A stretch of DNA of 64,000 nt from Actinomycetospora sp. NBRC 106375 (GTDB taxonomy: Bacteria > Actinomycetota > Actinomycetes > Mycobacteriales > Pseudonocardiaceae): contig NZ_BSTS01000001.1 of the NCBI RefSeq assembly GCF_030269665.1, positions 248,001 to 312,000 of the forward strand, in the 5' to 3' direction. Position numbers and translations under genes: made by a program. Positions 9,516 to 19,723 of the stretch are shown piece after piece. Under the pieces are notes generated by a model, which saw only the letters and a program-made list of their open reading frames with translations, did no database searches and had not been told where the DNA came from. The stretch's first letter is position 1. Each line of letters opens with the position of its first letter.

Positions 9516-9753
9516 GGTCCCTCTCCCAGGGGCGCAGGCTCGCGTCGTAGGCCGCCCACAGCCGGCCGTGCGCCGCCGCCCGGTGCGCCAGCTCCGCGAA
9601 CAGCACCGCGTCGCCGCGCAGCGTGTGCGGGCGGCGGGTCACCGGCCAGGCGGGATCGCGCCCGGTCGGATCCGCCTCACCGCGCGAGTCCACGCCGTAA
9701 CGCGCGACCGCCAGGAACCCCACGACCAGCAGCACTCCCCAGAACGTCACCAT
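9499..9753 (-). CDS. Small single-pass membrane protein, paralogue B
   Basis: This 84-residue protein is homologous to the product at 7579-7857: a hydrophobic N-terminus (FWGVLLVVGFLAVA) followed by RYGVDSRG, DPTGRDPAWP, a basic HTLRGDAVL segment and SLRPWE near the end. The ATG at 9753 was chosen because GAGGAG lies 9 bp upstream; in-frame ATG 9762 and TTG 9792 are less likely. It converges on and overlaps the MocR gene by 17 bp. Function unknown; a membrane or envelope role is the most one can infer. Confidence 0.75.
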   Translation of the reverse strand: MVTFWGVLLVVGFLAVARYGVDSRGEADPTGRDPAWPVTRRPHTLRGDAVLFAELAHRAAAHGRLWAAYDASLRPWERDLTRRS

Positions 9754-9774
9754 CTCGACCATCTCCTCGGCCCG

Positions 9775-9792
9775 TTGTCCGTCGGAGGACAA
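9775..9792. promoter_or_regulatory. Inverted repeat TTGTCC-N6-GGACAA, candidate Lrp operator
   Basis: A perfect 6-bp inverted repeat with a 6-bp spacer lies in the divergent gap, 55 bp before the Lrp-family gene and 21 bp before paralogue B. Lrp/AsnC proteins commonly bind symmetrical sites in their own promoters. That this is the site of the adjacent regulator is an inference from position and symmetry. Confidence 0.5.
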
Positions 9793-9847
9793 TTCTCGAA
9801 GGCGCTGGCCCTGGACTCCATGGCGTTCTCACGGGGATAGTGGCGAC

Positions 9848-10339
9848 ATGACTGCAGTATCGGAAGCCAGGGGCGCCACTCGCCTGGAGAACGACAAGCT
9901 GCTCGACGAGACCAACCAGCGCATCCTCACGGAGCTCGCCGACGACCCCCGGCAGAGCATGTCGGCGCTGGGACGGCGGATCGGGATGTCCGCGCCGGCG
10001 GTCACCGAGCGGGTGCAGCGTCTCGAGCGCACGGGCGTCATCCGCGGGTACCGCCTCGACATCGACCCCGGCGCGCTGGGCTACCCGATCGCCGCCTGGG
10101 TGCGGGTCCGCCCCGCCCTCGGGCACGGGAAGATCGCCGAGCAGATCGCCGCCCGCCAGCCCGAGGTCGTCGAGTGCCACAAGATCACCGGCGAGGACTG
10201 CCTGCTCATGCGGGTACAGGTGCGCGACGTCGCCGACCTCGACCGTGTCCTCGAGGGCTGGCAGGAGCACGCGTCGACCGTCACGTCGGTCATCAAGTCC
10301 ACGCCCGTCGAGCCCCGGAACATGCTCCCGGTGGATTGA
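9848..10339 (+). CDS. Lrp/AsnC family transcriptional regulator
   Basis: A DNA-binding regulator of 163 residues. The N-terminal helix-turn-helix is at about 22-72 (NQRILTELADD; GRRIGMSAPAVTERVQRLE) and is followed by the RAM/AsnC ligand-binding sandwich (RVRPALGHGKIAEQIAA, VVECHKITGEDCLLMRVQV). Family members respond to amino acids and often regulate a neighbouring gene. The ligand cannot be read from the sequence. A symmetrical TTGTCC/GGACAA site lies upstream. The ATG at 9848 leaves a 23-residue leader before the first helix. Confidence 0.93.
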   Translation: MTAVSEARGATRLENDKLLDETNQRILTELADDPRQSMSALGRRIGMSAPAVTERVQRLERTGVIRGYRLDIDPGALGYPIAAWVRVRPALGHGKIAEQIAARQPEVVECHKITGEDCLLMRVQVRDVADLDRVLEGWQEHASTVTSVIKSTPVEPRNMLPVD

Positions 10340-10394
10340 GCGCCCTCCGCGCGGCATGATCGCGGTGTCTGATCAGCGGCGGGAGGAGCGCGAG

Positions 10395-10847
10395 ATGTCC
10401 GAGCCCACGCCGGGTGCCGTGGTCGTCGGGGTCGACGGCAGCGACGGTTCGAAGGCCGCCCTCGGGTACGCCATGGACGAGGCCGTCCGCCGGGGCGCGC
10501 CCGTCACGGCCCTGCTGGCCTACGGCGGTCCCGACGTCTGGACCACCGCAGAGGGCGTCGTGCCCCCGGACGCCCGGGTCCTGCACGACGCCGCGGCGCG
10601 CGAGGTGGCCGCGGTCGTCGAGGAGGTCTCGTCCGCGCGACGCGCCCGGGGCGAGGCCGTCCCGGAGGTCACCACCGAGATCGCCATGGGGCCGGCGTCG
10701 ACCGTCCTGCTCCACCACTCGCGGGGTGCGGCCGTCCTCGTGGTCGGTCACCGCGGGCGGGGCGGGCTCGCCAGCCGGGTCATCGGCTCGGTCGGCCTCA
10801 GCGCCGTGATCCACGCGGACTGCACCGTGGTGGTCGTCCGGGAGTGA
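10395..10847 (+). CDS. Universal stress protein (UspA family)
   Basis: A single-domain universal stress protein of 150 residues starting at ATG 10395 behind GGGAGGAG. The N-terminal VVVGVDGSDGSKAAL strand-loop and the C-terminal ATP-binding signature G-x2-G-x9-G-S (GHRGRGGLASRVIGSV) are intact, so it probably belongs to the nucleotide-binding subgroup. Such proteins help survival under starvation or hypoxia. It stands alone on the plus strand, 55 bp after the Lrp gene; its tail is 4 bp from the convergent amidohydrolase gene. Confidence 0.92.
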   Translation: MSEPTPGAVVVGVDGSDGSKAALGYAMDEAVRRGAPVTALLAYGGPDVWTTAEGVVPPDARVLHDAAAREVAAVVEEVSSARRARGEAVPEVTTEIAMGPASTVLLHHSRGAAVLVVGHRGRGGLASRVIGSVGLSAVIHADCTVVVVRE

Positions 10848-10851
10848 CCGG

Positions 10852-11832
10852 TCAGGTCCCGATCCCGAACAGGGCCCGCGCGTTCCCGGAGCAGAACGCC
10901 TCCCGGTCCGCGTCCGATCCGAGCTCGCCCAGGAAGGCAGCGATCTCCGCCGCGCCCGGCTGCTGGAACGGGTAGTCGGTCGAGAAGAGGAGGCGGTCCG
11001 GCGTCGTCACGGACAGGACGTGCCGGAGCAGGGCCGGGTTGAACATCCCGGAACTCGTGACGTGCACGTGCGACCGCACGTAGTCCGAGACCGACCGCGG
11101 CAGCCCGCGCAGCTGCGCCAGCCCGTCGGCGCGGTCGAGCCAGAACAGCAGCAGCTCGCCCCAGTGCCCCAGGACGATCTGCAGGTCGGGGTGGCGGTCG
11201 AAGGTGCCCCGCAGGACGAGCCGCAGCGCGGCCGTCGCCGCCTCGAGGTGCCAGCCCCAGCCGAACGTCGCGAGCCCGAGGTCGGTCAGCGGGTCGAGGC
11301 CCCGGTAGGCGACGTCGCGCAGCGCGTCCGGCGGGATCTGCGGGTGGACGAACAGGGGGACGCGCAGCGCCGCGGCGGCCGCGAACAGGTCGTCGTGGAC
11401 GGGGTCGTCGAGGTGCCGGTCGCCGCTGCGGCCGTGGACCATCGCGCCGACGTGGCCGAGCCCCACCGCCCTCTCGAGCTCGCCGGCGACGGCCCCGGGC
11501 GCCGACAGCGGGAGGGTCGCCAGCGCCCGCAGCCGCGCCGGGTGCCGGCCGACGGCGTCGGCGGCCGCGTCGTTGGCCTCGCGACAGAGCGGCACCGCCT
11601 CGGCCGCCGGGAGCCCCTGCGTGCCCGGCGGCGCGTGGGAGATCACCGCGAGGTCGATGCCCTGGGCGTCCATCGCCGCGAGCCGGCCGTCATCGAGGTC
11701 CTCGAGGCGCGCGAGGTGGTCGCCGCGCTCGTTGAACGCGATGCTCTCGTCGATCCGGCCGGGCGGGAGGGCCTTCCAGGCGCGGGTGACGCCGGGCAGG
11801 ACCCAGTGCTCCTCGATCGCGATCAGCGGCAC
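10852..11832 (-). CDS. Amidohydrolase-family decarboxylase, gamma-resorcylate decarboxylase-like
   Basis: A 326-residue member of the amidohydrolase-2 (ACMSD/resorcylate decarboxylase) family. It begins with IEEHW in place of the usual HxH, as gamma-resorcylate decarboxylases do. The expected zinc ligands are all visible: E7, H9, H163 (FVHPQ) and D286 (STDYPF), and H223 (LGHWGE) fits the catalytic histidine. A metal-dependent, non-oxidative decarboxylation or hydration of an aromatic or keto acid is therefore plausible; the substrate is unknown. The gene follows the benzoylformate decarboxylase gene by 5 bp, so the two probably act on the same pathway. The start is GTG. Confidence 0.82.
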   Translation of the reverse strand: MPLIAIEEHWVLPGVTRAWKALPPGRIDESIAFNERGDHLARLEDLDDGRLAAMDAQGIDLAVISHAPPGTQGLPAAEAVPLCREANDAAADAVGRHPARLRALATLPLSAPGAVAGELERAVGLGHVGAMVHGRSGDRHLDDPVHDDLFAAAAALRVPLFVHPQIPPDALRDVAYRGLDPLTDLGLATFGWGWHLEAATAALRLVLRGTFDRHPDLQIVLGHWGELLLFWLDRADGLAQLRGLPRSVSDYVRSHVHVTSSGMFNPALLRHVLSVTTPDRLLFSTDYPFQQPGAAEIAAFLGELGSDADREAFCSGNARALFGIGT

Positions 11833-11837
11833 GCCGG

Positions 11838-13406
11838 TCAGCGTACGAGGACGTCGAGCAGCACCGGGCCGGGCGACGCCAGCGCCTCGGCCAGCGCCTT
11901 CTCCAGGTCACCCGGGTGCTCGACCCGCGTGCCCGGGACCCCCTGCCCCGCGGCGAGGGCGACGAAGTCGAGGCCGGGCAGGGCGGTGCCCACGGGCTTG
12001 GTGATGCCGAAGTGCTCGGCGAACTGGTCGAGGGCGCGGTAGCGGGCGTTGTGCACGATGAGGACGGTCAGCGGGACGCCGAGCTGCGCCGCCGACCACA
12101 GCGCCGGGATCCCGTACATCGCCGACCCGTCCCCGATCAGCGCCACGACGTCCTCCGACCGCGCCAGCGCCATGCCGACCGCCGCGGGCAGGCCGTGGCC
12201 CAGGCCGCCGCTCGCGCACGTGTAGAAGCTCGCCGGCCGGTCGAACGGCAGGTGGTCGTGCATCGGGCCGCGGGTGGCCGGGGCCTCCTCGACGACCACC
12301 GCGTCGGCCGCCCGCAGGTCGGCGAGGGTCTGGAGCAGGAGCTCCTCGGTGATGACGTCCCCGTCGGCGCCCACGCGCGGGGTCCGCTCGCGCGGCTCCG
12401 GTGCGGCGCGGTCGGCGGGTACCGGGCCGGCGAGCAGCGCCCGCACCCCGTGCCGCAGGCCGGTGACGACCGAGGTCCCGACCGGCGTCCACGCCGCGTG
12501 GGCGGGGTCCTCGGTGAGCTGGACGAGCTCCGTGGCGTCGGGCACGGACGTGTCGCCGGGCGCCGCGCCCTCGGTGTGGAACGGGAAGACCGGCGAGCCC
12601 AGGACGAGGGCGAGGTCGTGGCCGTCCAGGGCCGCGCGGATGCCGTCGTGGGCGGCGGGCAGGAAGCCGCCGAAGAGCGGGTGGGTCTCGGGGAAGCCGC
12701 AGCGCGGGGACATCGGCGCGACGTACACGCGCGCCCGGTGGCGCTCGGCCAGCGCGACGACGTCGCCGAAGGCCCCGTCGCGGTCGACCTCGCCGCCGAC
12801 GACGAGCGCGGGGGCGCGGGCGGCGGCCAGGCGACCCGCGATCTCCGCGAGCACGTCCGGGTCGCCGGCGACCGATCCGGCCACGCGGTGCGGCGGCACC
12901 GGCTCGGCCGGCCGGTCCCAGTCGTCCACCGGCACCGAGAGCAGCACCGGCCCGCAGGGTGGCGTCGTGGCGACGTGGATCGCGCGGGCCAGCGCCGCGG
13001 GCACGTCCTCGGCGCGGGCGGGCTCCCGGCTGAACTTCACGTACGGCTCGGGGAACTCGGCGGGGCGCTCGGCGAAGAGGAACGGTTCGCCGGTGAGCAG
13101 CGACCGCGCCTGCTGCCCGGCCACGAGCACCAGCGGCGTGCGGTTGCGGAAGGCCGTGAAGACGTTGCCCAGGCCGTGCCCGACCCCGGCCGCGGAGTGC
13201 AGGTTGACCAGCGCCGCCCGCCCCATGCCCTGCGCGTACCCGTCGGCCATCCCGACGGCGACGCCCTCCTGCAGGCCCAGCACGTAGCGGAAGTCGTCGG
13301 GGAAGTCGCGGAACATCGGCAGCTCGGTCGAGCCGGGATTGCCGAAGATCGTCGTGATGCCGTGGGAGCGCAGCACGGCCAGGGACGCCTCGCGCACGGT
13401 GGTCAT
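11838..13406 (-). CDS. mdlC: Benzoylformate decarboxylase-like ThDP enzyme
   Basis: A 522-residue thiamine-diphosphate decarboxylase. The active-site set of Pseudomonas benzoylformate decarboxylase is conserved at almost the same numbers: S26 (GNPGS), E47 (GLQEG), H70 (NLHSA) and H277 (VFPFHTEG). The ThDP/Mg motif is ALIGDGSAMYG with the downstream Asn in IVHNARY. The reaction should be conversion of benzoylformate or a related aryl-oxoacid to the aldehyde. No mandelate racemase, mandelate dehydrogenase or benzaldehyde dehydrogenase is nearby, so the physiological substrate is open. It is co-directional with the resorcylate-decarboxylase-like gene. Confidence 0.88.
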   Translation of the reverse strand: MTTVREASLAVLRSHGITTIFGNPGSTELPMFRDFPDDFRYVLGLQEGVAVGMADGYAQGMGRAALVNLHSAAGVGHGLGNVFTAFRNRTPLVLVAGQQARSLLTGEPFLFAERPAEFPEPYVKFSREPARAEDVPAALARAIHVATTPPCGPVLLSVPVDDWDRPAEPVPPHRVAGSVAGDPDVLAEIAGRLAAARAPALVVGGEVDRDGAFGDVVALAERHRARVYVAPMSPRCGFPETHPLFGGFLPAAHDGIRAALDGHDLALVLGSPVFPFHTEGAAPGDTSVPDATELVQLTEDPAHAAWTPVGTSVVTGLRHGVRALLAGPVPADRAAPEPRERTPRVGADGDVITEELLLQTLADLRAADAVVVEEAPATRGPMHDHLPFDRPASFYTCASGGLGHGLPAAVGMALARSEDVVALIGDGSAMYGIPALWSAAQLGVPLTVLIVHNARYRALDQFAEHFGITKPVGTALPGLDFVALAAGQGVPGTRVEHPGDLEKALAEALASPGPVLLDVLVR

Positions 13407-13466
13407 ACCGCCGAGCCCACCACGGCCGCCGACGGCACGCGAGGCGTCTCCCGCTGCCCGGAACCC

Positions 13467-14747
13467 CTACGGCTCGTCGACGAGGTCGCCGGCGAGGTAC
13501 TCCTCGTACGCGGAGAGGTCGAGCAGGCCGTGGCCGCAGTAGTTGAAGAGGATCACGCGGTCCTCGCCCTTGGCCGTGGCGTCGTTCGCCTCCTGGATCA
13601 CCGAGGCGATGGCGTGCCCGGCCTCGGGCGCCGGGACCTTGCCCTCGACGCGGGCGAACAGCACGTTGGCCTCGAAGACGGCACGCTGGCGGTGCGCGAC
13701 CGCCTCCATCCGTCCCTCGTGCACCAGCTTGGAGATGATCGGCGAGTCGCCGTGGTAGCGCAGCCCGCCGGCGTGGATGCCGGGCGGCACGAAGTCGTGG
13801 CCGAGCGTGTACATGTTCATCAGCGGCGTGAACCCTGCGGTGTCGCCGAAGTCGTACTCGTACCGCCCCTGGGTCAGGGTCGGGCAGGACGCCGGCTCGG
13901 CGGCGAGCAGGCGCACCGAGGCGTCGGGCAGGAACGGCAGGGCCACGCCGCCGAGGTTCGAGCCGCCGCCGCACGGGGCGACGACCACGTCGGGCCGGGT
14001 CTCCCCCGCGGCCGCGAGCTGCTGCTGGGCCTCGAGACCGATCACCGTCTGGTGCAGGAGCACGTGGTTGAGCACCGAGCCGAGCGCGTAGTGGGTGTCG
14101 TCGCGGCCCACCGCGTCCCGGACGGCGTCGGAGATCGCAGCGCCGAGCGACCCGGGGTGGCCGGGCTCGTCGATCGGCGACGGCACGACGGTGCCGCCCC
14201 ACGTCTCCATGATCACCTTGCGGTAGGGCTTCTGCTCGAAGCTCTTGCGCACCATGTAGACCGCACACTCGAGGTCGTACTGGGCGCACGCGAACGCGAG
14301 TGCCGTCCCCCACTGGCCCGCCCCGGTCTCGGTGGACAGGCGCGTCATGCCCTCCTGGGCGTTGTAGAACGCCTGGGGCACCGCCGAGTTCGGCTTGTGC
14401 GACCCGGCCGGCGACACCGACTCGTCCTTGAAGTAGATGCGCGCCGTGGTGCCGAGCGCGGCCTCGAGGCGCCGGGCCCGCACGAGCGGGGTCGGCCTCC
14501 AGAGGCGCAGGACGTCGAGGACCTCGCCGGGGATGTCGATCCAGGGGTCGCCCGACATCTCCTGGCCGATCAGCTCCTGGGCGAAGAGCGGGGCCAGGTC
14601 ATCGGGTCCGACGGGCTCCCGCGTCGCGGGGTGCAGCGGCGGGTCCAGCGGCGACGCCAGGTGGGGTGCCACGTTGAACCACGCCGTCGGCAGCGCGGAC
14701 TGCGGGAGCGAGAAGCGGGTGTCGGTGACTTCGGTGGGGGCCGCCAT
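13467..14747 (-). CDS. trpB2: Tryptophan synthase beta chain-like protein, TrpB2 type
   Basis: A PLP enzyme of 426 residues with the N-terminal extension typical of the TrpB2 class. The PLP lysine is K118 in [10 protein letters not shown], and the phosphate-binding loop is [11 protein letters not shown]. TrpB2 proteins make tryptophan from indole and serine or act as a stand-alone salvage enzyme. There is no trpA here and the neighbours (benzoylformate decarboxylase, rbpA) are unrelated to tryptophan, so a salvage role is likely. The ATG at 14747 gives the usual [12 protein letters not shown]-type start. Confidence 0.9.
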   Translation of the reverse strand: MAAPTEVTDTRFSLPQSALPTAWFNVAPHLASPLDPPLHPATREPVGPDDLAPLFAQELIGQEMSGDPWIDIPGEVLDVLRLWRPTPLVRARRLEAALGTTARIYFKDESVSPAGSHKPNSAVPQAFYNAQEGMTRLSTETGAGQWGTALAFACAQYDLECAVYMVRKSFEQKPYRKVIMETWGGTVVPSPIDEPGHPGSLGAAISDAVRDAVGRDDTHYALGSVLNHVLLHQTVIGLEAQQQLAAAGETRPDVVVAPCGGGSNLGGVALPFLPDASVRLLAAEPASCPTLTQGRYEYDFGDTAGFTPLMNMYTLGHDFVPPGIHAGGLRYHGDSPIISKLVHEGRMEAVAHRQRAVFEANVLFARVEGKVPAPEAGHAIASVIQEANDATAKGEDRVILFNYCGHGLLDLSAYEEYLAGDLVDEP

Positions 14748-14786
14748 GCCGGGGATCGTCCCAGCGTCGGCGCCGCGGGTGAAGTG

Positions 14787-15131
14787 TCAGCTCTCGCCGC
14801 GGCGCGCGCGCAGCTTGGCCAGGGCCTCGTCGAGCAGCGCCTCGCCGTCGGCGTCGGAGCGGCGCTCCTTCACGTACGCGAGGTGGGTCTTGTAGGGCTC
14901 GGTGCGCTTCGCCGGCGGCGGGTTCTTCTCGTCGGTGTTGGCCGGCAGACCGCAGCGGGGGCAGTCCCACGACGTGGGGATCTCGGCGTCCATCGCGAAC
15001 GACGGGCGGGTCTCGTGCCCGTTGGAGCACCAGAAGGAGACCACGGTGCGCGCCGCGCTCTCGCCGCGCTCGGACTCCCCCATGGGGCCCGACCCCACCC
15101 GGGTGCCTCGGATCGCGTTGCCAGTCGCCAT
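14787..15131 (-). CDS. rbpA: RNA polymerase-binding protein RbpA
   Basis: RbpA binds RNA polymerase and principal sigma factors and stabilises the open complex; it is restricted to actinobacteria. The 114-residue protein opens with ATGNAIRGTRVG, has the central zinc-ribbon-like core (FWCSNGHET ... WDCPRCGLPA) and ends with the basic/acidic sigma-interaction helix (LAYVKERRSDADGEALLDEAL). The ATG at 15131 was chosen because the MATGNAIRG start is universal in the family. It sits between trpB2 and secG on the minus strand. Confidence 0.96.
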   Translation of the reverse strand: MATGNAIRGTRVGSGPMGESERGESAARTVVSFWCSNGHETRPSFAMDAEIPTSWDCPRCGLPANTDEKNPPPAKRTEPYKTHLAYVKERRSDADGEALLDEALAKLRARRGES

Positions 15132-15187
15132 CGCCGGAGTACCTCCGTGTCCAGGGGCGGCCGGGCGCACGGCACCCGGGCCACCCG

Positions 15188-15424
15188 TCAACCTTCGATC
15201 TTGACGAGCAGCCCCGTGCCGACGATCGAGATCAGCCAGATGGCACCCACGAACAGGGTGAGCCGGTCGAGGTTCTTCTCCACGACGCTCGACCCGGCGA
15301 GGCTCGACTGGACACCGCCGCCGAACAGCGACGACAGCCCGCCGCCGCGCCCGCGGTGCAGCAGCACCAGCAGCACCAGCAGGACGCTGGACGCGATGAG
15401 CAGGATGTCGAGGAACAGTCGCAT
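15188..15424 (-). CDS. secG: Preprotein translocase subunit SecG
   Basis: A 78-residue inner-membrane subunit of the SecYEG channel. Two hydrophobic helices (about 4-22 and 54-74) flank the conserved cytosolic loop with GGGLSSLFGGGVQSSLAGS. The gene lies downstream of tpiA in the gap-pgk-tpiA-secG order that is common in actinobacteria. A separate promoter seems likely because 155 bp separate it from tpiA. Confidence 0.96.
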   Translation of the reverse strand: MRLFLDILLIASSVLLVLLVLLHRGRGGGLSSLFGGGVQSSLAGSSVVEKNLDRLTLFVGAIWLISIVGTGLLVKIEG

Positions 15425-15579
15425 GTCGGTGTCCGTGACCTCCGGGTGCCGACCCCACCCGGGCGGGCGGGGCTCTGACCGTCCCGCCGTGCGGGATCGG
15501 TGCGTAGAGGGAACGATACCCGTCCCTCGTCACAGCCCTGCCACGACCCAGCGGTCTGGCGCGTCGCGACCGCGGCCCG
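15425..15579 (-). promoter_or_regulatory. Likely secG promoter and leader hairpin
   Basis: On the minus strand a TATCGT hexamer (15518-15513) resembles a sigma-70 type -10 box. Between it and secG lies a short hairpin, TCCCGC-CGT-GCGGGA (15482-15496). No convincing -35 hexamer was seen at the expected distance. The remaining bases hold no gene. Confidence 0.4.
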
Positions 15580-16365
15580 CTACGGCAGCGGTCCGCCCGC
15601 GGCGAGGGCGCAGAGCTCGGCGAACCCCTCGGGATCGAGGCTGGCCCCGCCGACGAGCGCGCCGTCGATGTCGTCGGACCGCACGAGGTCGGCGACGTTG
15701 TTGGCCTTCACCGAGCCGCCGTAGAGGATCCGGACGCCGTCCGCCACGTCGCCGCCGTGCACCTCGCGGAGGCGCTCGCGCAGCGCGTGGCACACCTCCT
15801 GGGCGTCGCCGACACCGGCGGTCTTGCCCGTGCCGATCGCCCACACGGGCTCGTAGGCGATGACGATCTTGGCGACGTCGTCGGCCGAGAGGCCCTTGAG
15901 CGCGCCGTCGAGCTGCCCGGTGCAGTGCGGCACGTGGCCGCCCTCCTCGCGGACCTCCTCGCCCTCCCCCAGGCACAGGATCGGCGTGAGGCCGTGGCGC
16001 AGGGCGGCGTGCACCTTGCGGTTGACCAGCGCGTCGTCCTCGCCGTGGATGGTGCGGCGCTCGGAGTGCCCGACGACCACCCAGGTGCAGCCAAGCTTGG
16101 CCAGCATCACCCCGGACACGTCGCCGGTGAACGCTCCGGAGTCCTCCGGGGAGAGGTCCTGGCCGCCGTAGGTGATCGGCATCGAGTCGGCGTCGACGAG
16201 CGTCTGGACGCTGCGCAGGTCGGTGAACGGCGGGAGCACCGCGACGTCGACCTTGTCGTAGTACTTGCCGGGCAGCGCGAAGGCGAGCTTCTGGGTCACC
16301 CCGATGGCCTCGAGGTGGGTGAGGTTCATCTTCCAGTTGCCGGCGATGAGCGGCTTGCGGGCCAT
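15580..16365 (-). CDS. tpiA: Triosephosphate isomerase
   Basis: It interconverts dihydroxyacetone phosphate and glyceraldehyde-3-phosphate. The 261-residue product starts at ATG 16365, which shares one base with the pgk stop (TGATG). Catalytic residues are present: K12 in AGNWKMN, His in VVVGHSERR, and Glu in [12 protein letters not shown], followed by the phosphate loop [10 protein letters not shown]. It belongs to the coupled gap-pgk-tpiA run. Confidence 0.97.
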   Translation of the reverse strand: MARKPLIAGNWKMNLTHLEAIGVTQKLAFALPGKYYDKVDVAVLPPFTDLRSVQTLVDADSMPITYGGQDLSPEDSGAFTGDVSGVMLAKLGCTWVVVGHSERRTIHGEDDALVNRKVHAALRHGLTPILCLGEGEEVREEGGHVPHCTGQLDGALKGLSADDVAKIVIAYEPVWAIGTGKTAGVGDAQEVCHALRERLREVHGGDVADGVRILYGGSVKANNVADLVRSDDIDGALVGGASLDPEGFAELCALAAGGPLP

Positions 16366-17572
16366 CAGGAGGACTCCTCGAGGACAGCGATGCCGGGCAG
16401 GACGTGGCCCTCGAGGAACTCCAGCGAGGCCCCACCGCCGGTCGAGATGTGGCCGAAGCGGTCCTCGTCGAGGCCCGCCGCGCGGATGGCGGCCGCCGAG
16501 TCGCCGCCGCCGATGACGCTGAACGCCGGCGAGTCCGCGACGGCCTCGGCCACACCGGTGGTGCCGGCGGCGAACGGGGCCATCTCGAAGACGCCCATCG
16601 GCCCGTTCCAGAACACCGTCGCCGCGTCGGCCAGCACGGCGCCGAACGCCGCCACCGTCTCCGGGCCGACGTCGAGACCCAGCCAGCCCTCGGGCATCTC
16701 CGACACCGGCACCGTCCGCGTCTCCGCGCTCTCGGCGAACTCGCTCGCCACCACCACGTCGGACGGGAGCACGAGGGTGTCGGCGTACTTGCCCAGCAGC
16801 TCGGAGCAGGTGTCGACCTGGTCGGACTCGAGCTTCGAGCCGCCCACGTCGTGGCCCTGGGCGGCGAGGAACGTGAAGCACATGGCCCCGCCGACCAGCA
16901 GCTTGTCGACCTTGGGCAGGAGGTTCGACAGCACGCCGAGCTTGTCGGAGACCTTCGACCCGCCCAGGATCACGACGTACGGGCGGTCGGGGTCGCCGAC
17001 CAGGCGGCGCAGCACCTCGGTCTCGCGGGCGACGAGGTCGCCGCCGTAGGCCGGGAGCCTGCGCGCCACCTCGACCACCGACGCCTGCTCGCGGTGCACG
17101 ACGCCGAACCCGTCCGAGACGAACGCGCCGCCCGGGACGAGCGCCGCGAGCTCGCCGGCGAGCTCCTCGCGCTCCTGCGCCGAGCCGGTCTCCCGCGCGT
17201 CGCAGCGCACGTTGGCCAGCATGGCGACGCCGCCGGGCCCGAGGCGCCCGACCATCGCCTCGGCGGAGTCGCCGACGACGTCCTTGGCGAGGTGGACCCG
17301 CTCGTCGAGCAGCTGGCCGAGCCGTCCGGCGACGGCCGTGAGGCTCTCCAGCGGGTCGCGCCCGGGCGGCGGGCCGCCCTCCGGGCGCCCGAGGTGCGCC
17401 ATGACGACGATCTTCGCCCCGGCTTCGCGGAGCCGCCGGACCGTCGGCAGCGCGGCCTGGATCCGGCCGTCGTCGGTGATCGTGTAGCCGTCGTGCGGGA
17501 CGTTGAGGTCGGCCCGGAGCAGGACGAAGCGGTCCGCCACCCCGTCGGCGATGAGGTCGTCGAGCGTCCTCA

Positions 17573-17573
<1 letters not shown>
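16365..17573 (-). CDS. pgk: Phosphoglycerate kinase
   Basis: It transfers the acyl phosphate of 1,3-bisphosphoglycerate to ADP. The 402-residue protein starts at ATG 17573 within a TGATG overlap with gap. The signature [10 protein letters not shown] lies near residue 21 (most bacteria have RVDFNVP), MAHLGRPEG follows, the nucleotide part has [14 protein letters not shown], and GGGDSAAA is near the end. Genes on both sides are glycolytic and translationally coupled. Confidence 0.97.
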
Positions 17574-18613
<1,040 letters not shown>

Positions 18614-18666
18614 TCACGGATCGTCGCCACGCTGCGCCGGTCGGCAGCGTTCCCACTCGGGGCGCC

Positions 18667-18672
18667 ACCCTA
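18667..18672 (-). promoter_or_regulatory. Possible -10 box of the gap operon
   Basis: TAGGGT on the minus strand lies 78 bp before the gap start. It is the only plausible -10 hexamer noticed in the 150-bp gap between whiA and gap; no -35 box is obvious. Confidence 0.3.
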
Positions 18673-18739
18673 ACGAATCCGGCCCCGCTCTCCGGGCGCC
18701 GCGAACGAGGTCACGTTCCCCCGCTCGCGGGCCGGGGGA

Positions 18740-19723
18740 TCAGTGGTCGGCCATCTCCGCCATCTCCTCGGTGACCACCGAGGACGTGTCCGGGACGCGC
18801 ATGTCCTTGGCCTTCTTGTCCGCCATGGCCAGCAGGCGGCGGATGCGCCCCGCCACCGCGTCCTTCGTCATGGGCGGGTCGGCGAGCTGGCCGAGCTCCT
18901 CCAGCGACGCCTGCTCGTGCTCCACCCGCAGGCGCCCCGCCTGCACCAGGTGGTCGGGGACCTCGTCGCCCAGCAGCTCCAGCGCGCGGTTGACCCGGGC
19001 GGAGGCCGTCACGGCCGCCTTCACCGACCGGCGCAGGTTCGCGTCGTCGAAGTTCGCGAGCCGGTTGGCCGTCGCGCGCACCTCGCGGCGCATGCGGCGC
19101 TCCTCCCAGGCCAGCACCGAGGTGTGCGCTCCGAGGCGCGTCAGCAGCGCCCCGATCGCGTCGCCGTCGCGCACCACGACGCGGTCGGCGCCGCGGACCT
19201 CGCGGGCCTTCGCGACGACGCCGAGCCGGCGGGCGGCGCCGACCAGCGCCATCGCCGCCTCCATCCCCGGGCACGTGATCTCCAGCGCGGAGCTGCGTCC
19301 GGGCTCGGTGAGCGAGCCGTGGGCGAGGAACGCCCCGCGCCATGCGGCCTCCGCGTCGCACACGCCGCCCGAGACGACCTGGGGCGGCAGCCCGCGCACG
19401 GGTCGTCCCCGGGGGTCGAGCAGCCCGGTCTGGCGCGCCAGGGAGTCGCCGTCGGTCGCGACCCGCACGACGTAGCGGGTGCCCTTGCGCAGCCCGCCCT
19501 GGGAGAGGACGTGGACCTCGGGGTTGTGCCCGTAGAGATCGTGGATCTCCCCGCGCAGGCGGCGCGCCCCGGCGCCCGTGTCGAGCTCGGCCTCGACGAC
19601 GACACGGCCGCCGACGATGTGGAGGCCGCCGCCGAAGCGCAGCAGCGCGGCGACCTCGGCGCGTCGACAGCACGTCTTCGTCACCGCGAGCCGGCTCAGC
19701 TCGTCCTTGACCGCTGCGGTCAT
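18740..19723 (-). CDS. whiA: DNA-binding regulator WhiA
   Basis: WhiA controls sporulation septation in Streptomyces (with WhiB) and affects division and metabolism elsewhere. The 327-residue length matches the family. Its N-terminal half is a LAGLIDADG-endonuclease-like fold ([25 protein letters not shown]), followed by the C-terminal helix-turn-helix ([25 protein letters not shown]). The ATG at 19723 overlaps the yvcK stop (ATGA), putting it last in uvrC-rapZ-yvcK-whiA. Confidence 0.96.
   Translation of the reverse strand: MTAAVKDELSRLAVTKTCCRRAEVAALLRFGGGLHIVGGRVVVEAELDTGAGARRLRGEIHDLYGHNPEVHVLSQGGLRKGTRYVVRVATDGDSLARQTGLLDPRGRPVRGLPPQVVSGGVCDAEAAWRGAFLAHGSLTEPGRSSALEITCPGMEAAMALVGAARRLGVVAKAREVRGADRVVVRDGDAIGALLTRLGAHTSVLAWEERRMRREVRATANRLANFDDANLRRSVKAAVTASARVNRALELLGDEVPDHLVQAGRLRVEHEQASLEELGQLADPPMTKDAVAGRIRRLLAMADKKAKDMRVPDTSSVVTEEMAEMADH

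Noticed and set aside
11916-15863. Open plus-strand frame of about 1300 codons across the benzoylformate decarboxylase to tpiA genes
   Set aside because: It runs antisense to several recognised genes, ignores their boundaries and shows no domain.
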